Source: Epiperipatus broadwayi (lineage: Eukaryota > Onychophora > Udeonychophora > Euonychophora > Peripatidae). From it: 64,000 bases of DNA. Positions 57,976 to 64,000 of this stretch are shown here, piece by piece (position 1 is the stretch's first letter; the number at the start of each line of letters is the position of its first letter). Location of the stretch: the NCBI GenBank assembly GCA_028023455.1, contig JAQFVV010000001.1, positions 20,517,611 to 20,581,610 on the forward strand, given 5' to 3'. The notes beneath the pieces are model-generated. The model was given only the letters and a program-made list of their open reading frames with translations. It made no database searches and was not told the DNA's origin. The position numbers and the translations under genes were made by a program.

Positions 57976-58399
57976 CCTGATGAACCTACATTGGTTAAAT
58001 TTTTAATAAATGTCTGGAAGCATGGTAGTTGGGTAGACAGTTTTAAACTTGCCCATTGCCCAACTGTCCCAAAGATGATCATCCAATACCTCATGCCCAG
58101 AAAAACTTCATCAAAATGCGTAATCATGAACTACTGAACTGTTGAACTCTCATATTAAAATACATAGCTAGCTATGCCTGTGCAAAATTCATATTTCATC
58201 ATGGGATCCAAACTTCCACAAGGAATCATAATAAATTAGGTAATATGTTCCAATTTGTTATTTCTAACCACCTAATTTATTCTTCTAAAACTCCAGTGAC
58301 CCAGTAATGTAAATCCTGCTAATTTTAATGTCTTCTAAAATGAAACCCCATAATGTAATTTAATGTTTAACTTAATATTCTGTAAATTATACTTGCTAT

Positions 58400-59719
58400 T
58401 ACTTTAAATCTAATGTCTTTGCTCATTCTATCTGTCTTAAAGTTATGCCTCTTAATGCTAAACTTCCTTCTAATGCAGTTTAGAAAATATTATTATTAAT
58501 TATTTAAAATGAAATGAATTTATGAATATTTTGCTGCCTATTTCCTGACCAACATTTGTCGGTAAATAAAATAAATAATTCCCTAGTGCTGAAAGATTAA
58601 TACTTGGAGCAACCTTTGTTTTGTCGAGATGAAACCATTTTATATTGTTATATGTTTTAAAAAATATTTATACGTACACGGTTAAGTTGTGGGGAGACGT
58701 TAGATTCAAGTAAGAGAGTTTATTTAGTTATCTTATTTCATTTTTAAAAAGTGAAAAGGAAGGGGTTTAGAAAATTAGATCCATGTTAAATAATAAGAGA
58801 GTAATAGAATGTTGATTAAAATGTTAGGGGGATTTTGTGTTCAAGGGAGAGATGTGTGACTCATAAAAATATTCGTAATAATAATTAATGCTTATTTATT
58901 CTTGTTTGTCTGATCTTGGTCAATCCATAATACATTTATGTAATCTTTATAGCTCAGTACAATTATCTAGTTAAATTCTAAAATATATTTTCCAGCACTC
59001 GTATATTTGCCTCGACAGCATTTTGCTTGATTACTTGTCTTTTTCTTGGTGATCGCTAGATCAGAACTAAATCACATGATAATTTCACTGGCCATTAATT
59101 TTCTTATCAGGACATGAAAAACAAAATGGGAAGAACTGAGGCAAGCTAAGTTCAGCTAGCCTTAGTGATTTCCATCCTTTCACTTGAAATATTTTAGGTT
59201 TGCCAATGTTGCAGAACATTCTTTCTCTATTTCTTGGCATTACGGGAACGGGCAGGTGAATTGAGTCTATGCTGGTAATGTAATATTGAATGCTGGGTTT
59301 TGTTCACTTTCTTTTGTTCTGAGCACATCATGGCAGATTGACTATGATCTGATTATATGTGTTTTAAAATATTTTTTATTTGCAAATATCGTGACCCATT
59401 TATATTTTAAATGTGTCACTCTTTTCGACGCCAATTCCTATAGTTTGAGTTAATTATTTCTCTCTTAAAAATAATTTCACTCATAATAAAGTTATGTCTT
59501 AAATAGGCTCTTTAAAATATTTATTCAGGATATCTCAGACTTGGGTGAGCGTCTTCCATAAATCGCTAATCATTTATTTACATTTGTGAGATTGGCATAT
59601 AAAACTATACCACTCTCTTGCCTGAGACATAATAAAGGACAGAATAGAATTTTGTATTAACTAACTTATGAAATAAAGACAGAGACATTATTAGAGAAAT
59701 TATACAATTTTTTTATTAA

Positions 59720-59752
<33 letters not shown>

Positions 59753-61780
59753 AATTTAAGCTACCTGTGGTTCGTCTCTATTTATCCATTCTAAAATTAG
59801 TATTTCTAATAAATGATTGTGCTGCTATCTAATGATTCAAGGTCACACACATACCATTTTTATATTTAAGTTAAGAGATAGTCTAATTGGAACAAATATT
59901 AAAGTTAGACATTTGAATTAGTTGAGGCTCATTTTCCACCGCTGATGCTAGTGGCCGGAGTGTGGAAAAGATTAATTGCTTGCCTCGAAAATGTTGTTAA
60001 TTAGTTGGCAGATTTAGAGAGTGGGTAAACAGGGCAGAATCCATAAGTATTATTTATCTTTGATCTCACATACAGCTGGATTCAAGGTACTTTTACCCAA
60101 GCTGTGAATTGTGTGGAGTTAACATACAATTTTGACCGATACAATAGATTATTTTCATGAAGATGATACACTTTGTCAGTATTTAAAAAATAAGTTTAAT
60201 ATAACAGATTTTTCATGTGAAAGTTATTTCTTTTAATTTTCCAATTTATAACGTAAAAAAAAAAAAAAGATATTAAAAGTAATAAACAAATTAAAACAAA
60301 CACTATCATTATAAGAAATAATCTTACCAAACTCTTAAATTTTAATTTCAATTTAATTTCTTTTAAAGACAATTTTTTTAAAAATTTTCAAAAATCATTC
60401 TGAAAAATGTTAATATTGCAATAAGAATCTGCAGCAATATGCATAATTCATATAGTACTAAAGATGAAAAAAAAAAATATGACAAGATTTGATTTATTTT
60501 CATTATTTTAACCAATCTTTCAGCATCCATTAACGACTTTCTCAATAAAAATCATGTCAGTGATAGAAACATATTTTAAAAATCCAACAAAATCCTAATC
60601 TTCTGTTCTGATTAGACACATTCCACAGCATTCATCACTAATTGCTCTTTTTCATTTTTTGCCATTTATAAATATCCATTTACTAAAAAAAGTGTAATTC
60701 TAATAAGGATTTGTACATCTTTTTATATATATCCAATATGGTAAATCTTTTTTTTTTTTCATTTTGCAAAGAATTAAAAATATATAGTAAGGTTAATGAA
60801 CTGGGGAACTTTAAAACTAATGCTATTTTTCCATTCAATACATGATTTTTTTTTCCACTGGCAATTAGCCATGAGAAAAATACATTATACTTTCAGATTT
60901 GTCTTAAAATTTCTATTGAAATCATTCTGAATTTACTAAATAATAAGTGGCACCTTGCTCTGTAATATTAGATTTAAAGAGCTGAACACAATCTGGTTCA
61001 AACTTTTTGATGCTCACATAAAAGCAAGAACATAAATTGTTCTTTTCAAGTATATCACTATTCAAGAACTTGTCTTCCATCAAACTACTGACATAGCATT
61101 TAATAACAGCTACTTATTCATTTTGATGTAATGACAGAATAAAAACAAAAATAACTTGAATAATGTTAATATAAATATTGTATATTTTATGATATTGAAG
61201 TACAAATATGCTCTCATGATTCATTTTAGACAAAATCTTACACAGCTGAAATTTACCCTTAAATAATTGTGTCACTATATCACTGACAAAATTTATTTTG
61301 TTTATTGTTTCAAATTCAACTTCAATATCATCTACAAATTCTGTAGTCAATACAATGAAAATGTTTAAATTCTATTGAACTTAAATGTTACTTGTATTTT
61401 TATATTGGACTATTTCCATCATCTAACATAAGTATTGAATGTCTTTAGAAAAATGTAACTTTACTTAAATATTCCAAATACATCTAATTGTTAGTAATAG
61501 CACACAGGATTAAAAAAAAATTTAATCTGCATAAAACATTATCTACAATTAATATACAAAAATACAAAAAAAGTATCAATATAAAAATATATAATACAAG
61601 GAAGCAGAATACTGACTGCTAATATAATTTCTACATCAGCATTGTAAAATATAAATGTCTCAAAAACCTAGCAATTACCCTATAAGTTTAAATGCAATCT
61701 GAACATTTTAATTTCTTCAAAATATCTGCTTAATAGATGGCATAAAAAATCATTCAATATCTTCAAACCTATAGTATGAC
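58400..61780. other. AT-rich stretch, no gene recognised
   Basis: A (TA)n(TG)n tract lies at 59719-59752. A minus-strand frame at 61114-61350 (78 residues) with acidic start (FVDDIEVEFETIN) has no family match I can name; another minus-strand frame just to its left (about 60930-61105) reads plausibly protein-like, so a decayed exon is possible but unproven. Confidence 0.4.
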
Positions 61781-61894
61781 TTATTAAATCTATATTTAGA
61801 CAGAATTAAACTCAGACTTTCAAGCTCCCTATAGCTATCCACTTCACCCTAGACAACTGATACACATGACCATATACACATGAAAAAGATAAAT

Positions 61895-61949
61895 GATCTC
61901 CAATATACATATTTCATGCTGAACCAGCACTCATCAGTTGGCCCAGATC
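61895..61949 (-). ncRNA. Hammerhead ribozyme E, type I, complete
   Basis: This is the best copy. On the minus strand CTGATGA (61931-61937) and GAAA (61912-61915) are exact. Stem II GTGCT/AGCAT closes fully (one G-U) on loop GGTTC. Stem III pairs AT with AT around loop ATGT. Stem I is CCAA/TTGG, an internal loop (TGGG against A), then GATC/GATC. Cleavage is expected between 61904 and 61903, after an A, which the hammerhead rule (NUH) allows. All three helices and the whole core are present. Confidence 0.85.
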
Positions 61950-62306
61950 ATGATCTCCCATATATATATATATAATCAGTGCTCAGTTTATATTAAAATA
62001 GTAAATCTTCAAACTTTAATGGACAGGCTTCAACCTTTTCCATCCTCTAACTCTTCAGCCATCCATATATTGTAAATCTGATGATGGAATACGCAAAGTC
62101 CTAGATGATGCCAATATTATTATCATACTGATGTTTCTATACTCCAACTCTTCAGCTATCCATATGATTGAAAATCTGATGGTGGAATGTTATGGATGGC
62201 TGAAGAATTGAAGAGTGGAAAAGATTGAAGCCTGTCTATTAAAGTTTAAAGATTTTCTATCTTAATATAAACTGAGTATTGATTATATATGTGTGTGGGA
62301 GATTAT

Positions 62307-62360
62307 GACCTGGACCAACTGATGAGTATTGCATCAACATGAAATACATATTGGAGATCA
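62307..62360 (+). ncRNA. Hammerhead ribozyme F, slightly decayed
   Basis: CTGATGA (62319-62325) and GAAA (62341-62344) are exact. Stem II (GTATTGCATCAACAT) has one mismatch, stem III has lost two loop bases (AT-AC-AT), and stem I keeps CCAA/TTGG and most of the outer helix. It is the plus-strand partner of copy E. Confidence 0.75.
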
Positions 62361-62512
62361 TTTAGTTTTTTTACATGCATGTGGTCATGTGTATCAGTTG
62401 TATAGGATGGAGTAAATAGCTATAGAGAGTTTTGAAGGTCTGAATCCAAATCCCTTCTAATTACATTAATTCCAGCATAATACTTGTATTTAAATATTAA
62501 ATCTATATTTAT

Positions 62513-63855
62513 AACAAAAAAAATAAAAATATAATCTTTTTCTTTATAGTACTTCCTAGAGTTGTATATATAAATTCATAAAGTTTTATCTAAAATTATT
62601 TATTTCAAAAACATTAAGATTGATTCATCAATAGCACACATTAGGCAAAAAAAAAAAAATCCAGATTTTCAAAATCATTCTTTCCATCTTGAAAACAATA
62701 TAGGAAGTTGAGGAATTTGTACTTGAAAGAATACTTATTCACAAAACATTATGCATTATTTAATTATTTTTAAAGTGTGAAAATACACATCTACACTTTG
62801 AGATTAAAAAATTTTATAATATTAAATTTTAGCCTGGAGACTTTGCTAGTATAGTGATGAAAATGTTAAAACTATACTAGCCTATTTCAAAGTTGTGCGT
62901 TACAATAATAATCAAGTCCATTATATTTGTTTTATTTTCAGCAGTTTTCAACAACTTAATTCAAATCAATGTTAATAAGATACAAAGATCTACAGCACAT
63001 TGAATCATTCCCACAAAGAATAATTATGACATACTTCTGATTCTATTAGATTAGCAGCAATTTATCATCACTTATATAGCCTTTTTCATTCAAGGCCCAA
63101 TTTTCCAAAAATTGACGGAAATGTTATACAGAATATTTGATATTTTTCTTCATCCGTTATTAAAATACAATCCAGTCAACATTTTTTGATCAAAGGAAAA
63201 TGAAAGTGTTAAGAAGACTTCCATGAACTATTCATTTGATTTTCTTAGTAAAATAAATAAATTCCTCTGTGATAAAAGCTCAGAAATTAACTTTTCTGCA
63301 AAATCATTTCATCATTTAATATTATATTCTATAGAGATAAAATCATGCAAGATAGTCTTATATTTTAGTTAATTAGCTAGGTTTTTTTTAAGGTAAAGGT
63401 GGGTTATTTACTTTGTTTTATCTTTTTTTAATTTAAAAATAGGAGTGGCATTCTATAAAGAATATCTTTATTCACTATGGCTTCTTAAAAAGATTCACAG
63501 GTGCACTGTCATCATGACAAATAAATAACATCATTTGAATTGAAAGAATTATTATTGAAATCTACATTAGTGTTAAAAGCTTAGTAATAATGATATTTTA
63601 AATTATGGATTTACTTTAAATGAACAGACTATTAAATGTTACTCTTTCTCTATCTATCTTCCTTTTTCTCTGTGTCTCTCTTTCATTGTTTAGTAATTTA
63701 TTTATTTTTTATAGTTTATATTTTGTCTACATGATATGTTGGAGAAAGATTAACATAAATTAAGATTAATATAATGCCCAAATTTCTTCTGCAATGTACT
63801 TCTCAGCTTTTTTTTTTTAGCTAGTAAATTAGAGACACCAGACTTGTTGTTGTCA
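62513..63855. other. AT-rich stretch, nothing recognised
   Basis: No coding, terminal repeat or RNA gene is seen. A pyrimidine-rich run (CTTTCTCTATCTATCTTCC) lies near 63643. Confidence 0.5.
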
Positions 63856-63856
63856 A

Positions 63857-64000
63857 TATAAGAGGGCAAAGGCTTAAAACAAGTTTTCTTTTAGATAAAA
63901 TGGAAGCTTTAAGGATTATGATTGGAAAATTTAACATATAAGAGGGCAAAGGCTTAGCACAAGTTTTATTTTAGATAAAACAAAAGCTTTAAGAATCATG
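63857..64000. repeat. Tandem repeat, 80-bp step, running off the window
   Basis: ATATAAGAGGGCAAAGGCTT occurs at 63857 and 63937, each followed by ACAAGTTTT.TTTTAGATAAA and AGCTTTAAG.AT.ATG. Only two copies fit before the edge, so the array may be longer. Confidence 0.85.

Larger units (their letters stand above)
61799..62496. mobile_element. Head-to-head hammerhead retroelement with 16-bp target duplication
   Basis: ATTAAATCTATATTTA flanks the element perfectly at 61783-61798 and 62497-62512. The left arm on the minus strand and the right arm on the plus strand read the same order: ATGGATGGCTGAAGA, AGCCTGTC.ATTAAAGTTT, AATATAAACTGAG, a ribozyme, GTGTATCAGTTGT, and a GTCTGA end. The middle (about 62100-62185) holds a further partial minus-strand unit. 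No protein. The form is the same as that of the element at 50183-51311, but the sequence is different. Confidence 0.85.

Noticed and set aside
62070-62085. Extra hammerhead at CTGATGATGG (also 48945, minus strand)
   Set aside because: No GAAA at a workable distance; the motif is only part of the repeat body.
1-64000. CRISPR array, bacterial operons, riboswitches or rho-independent terminators
   Set aside because: No short regularly spaced repeats and no prokaryotic gene organisation; the elements present are animal transposons.

Overview
This is a visibly AT-rich piece of a nuclear genome from a multicellular animal, probably an invertebrate. I cannot name the species from the sequence. I found no intact host protein gene, no rRNA and no credible complete tRNA. 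Every coding trace I recognise belongs to a transposable element, and all are broken by stops, frameshifts or truncation. The mix (hAT with a ZBED5/FAM200-type transposase, piggyBac, RTE-clade LINEs, Ty3/gypsy-type LTR elements, a Penelope-like element with a GIY-YIG domain, and hammerhead-ribozyme repeats) is typical of metazoan intergenic DNA.

Layout. 1-1463: right part of a hAT transposon. 4020-6196: probable solo LTR. 6334-6840: head-to-head palindromic repeat. 6871-25620: a nested stack. An old Ty3/gypsy-type element (final-ORF tail 6871-7104, LTR about 7105-10627, tRNA-Lys-like PBS 10635, gag from 10690) carries one piggyBac relic in its LTR (about 7800-9640) and a second in gag (11386 to about 14760). 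The second is itself split near its end by a minus-strand LTR element (14790-22102), one of whose LTRs holds a 748-bp TTAA-flanked piggyBac-type MITE. The gag reading resumes at about 22190. The second LTR starts near 22768, where a hAT copy with exact 8-bp target duplications sits, itself holding a poly(A)-ended LINE fragment. 26923-27392: a second hAT-type MITE. 29150-31865 and 44190-45345: two minus-strand RTE LINEs. 32661-39536: an almost full Ty3/gypsy element (gag, protease, RT, RNase H, integrase) with a truncated 5' LTR. 41253-43169: a diverged solo LTR of the same family. 45580-47600: a decayed Penelope-like element on the minus strand.

The most unusual signal is a set of hammerhead-ribozyme motifs (near 41.57, 49.05, 50.37, 50.74, 51.18, 61.92 and 62.34 kb). 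Two of the carriers (50183-51311 and 61799-62496) are built as two head-to-head copies of a ribozyme-bounded unit and are flanked by perfect 12-bp and 16-bp target-site duplications. This is the architecture expected of Penelope-related or retrozyme-like non-autonomous retroelements, and a Penelope-like RT/GIY-YIG relic lies 1-5 kb away.

51.3-61.8 kb and 62.5-64 kb are otherwise non-coding AT-rich DNA with faint old duplications, one promoter-like site (57.9 kb) and a short tandem repeat running off the right edge.
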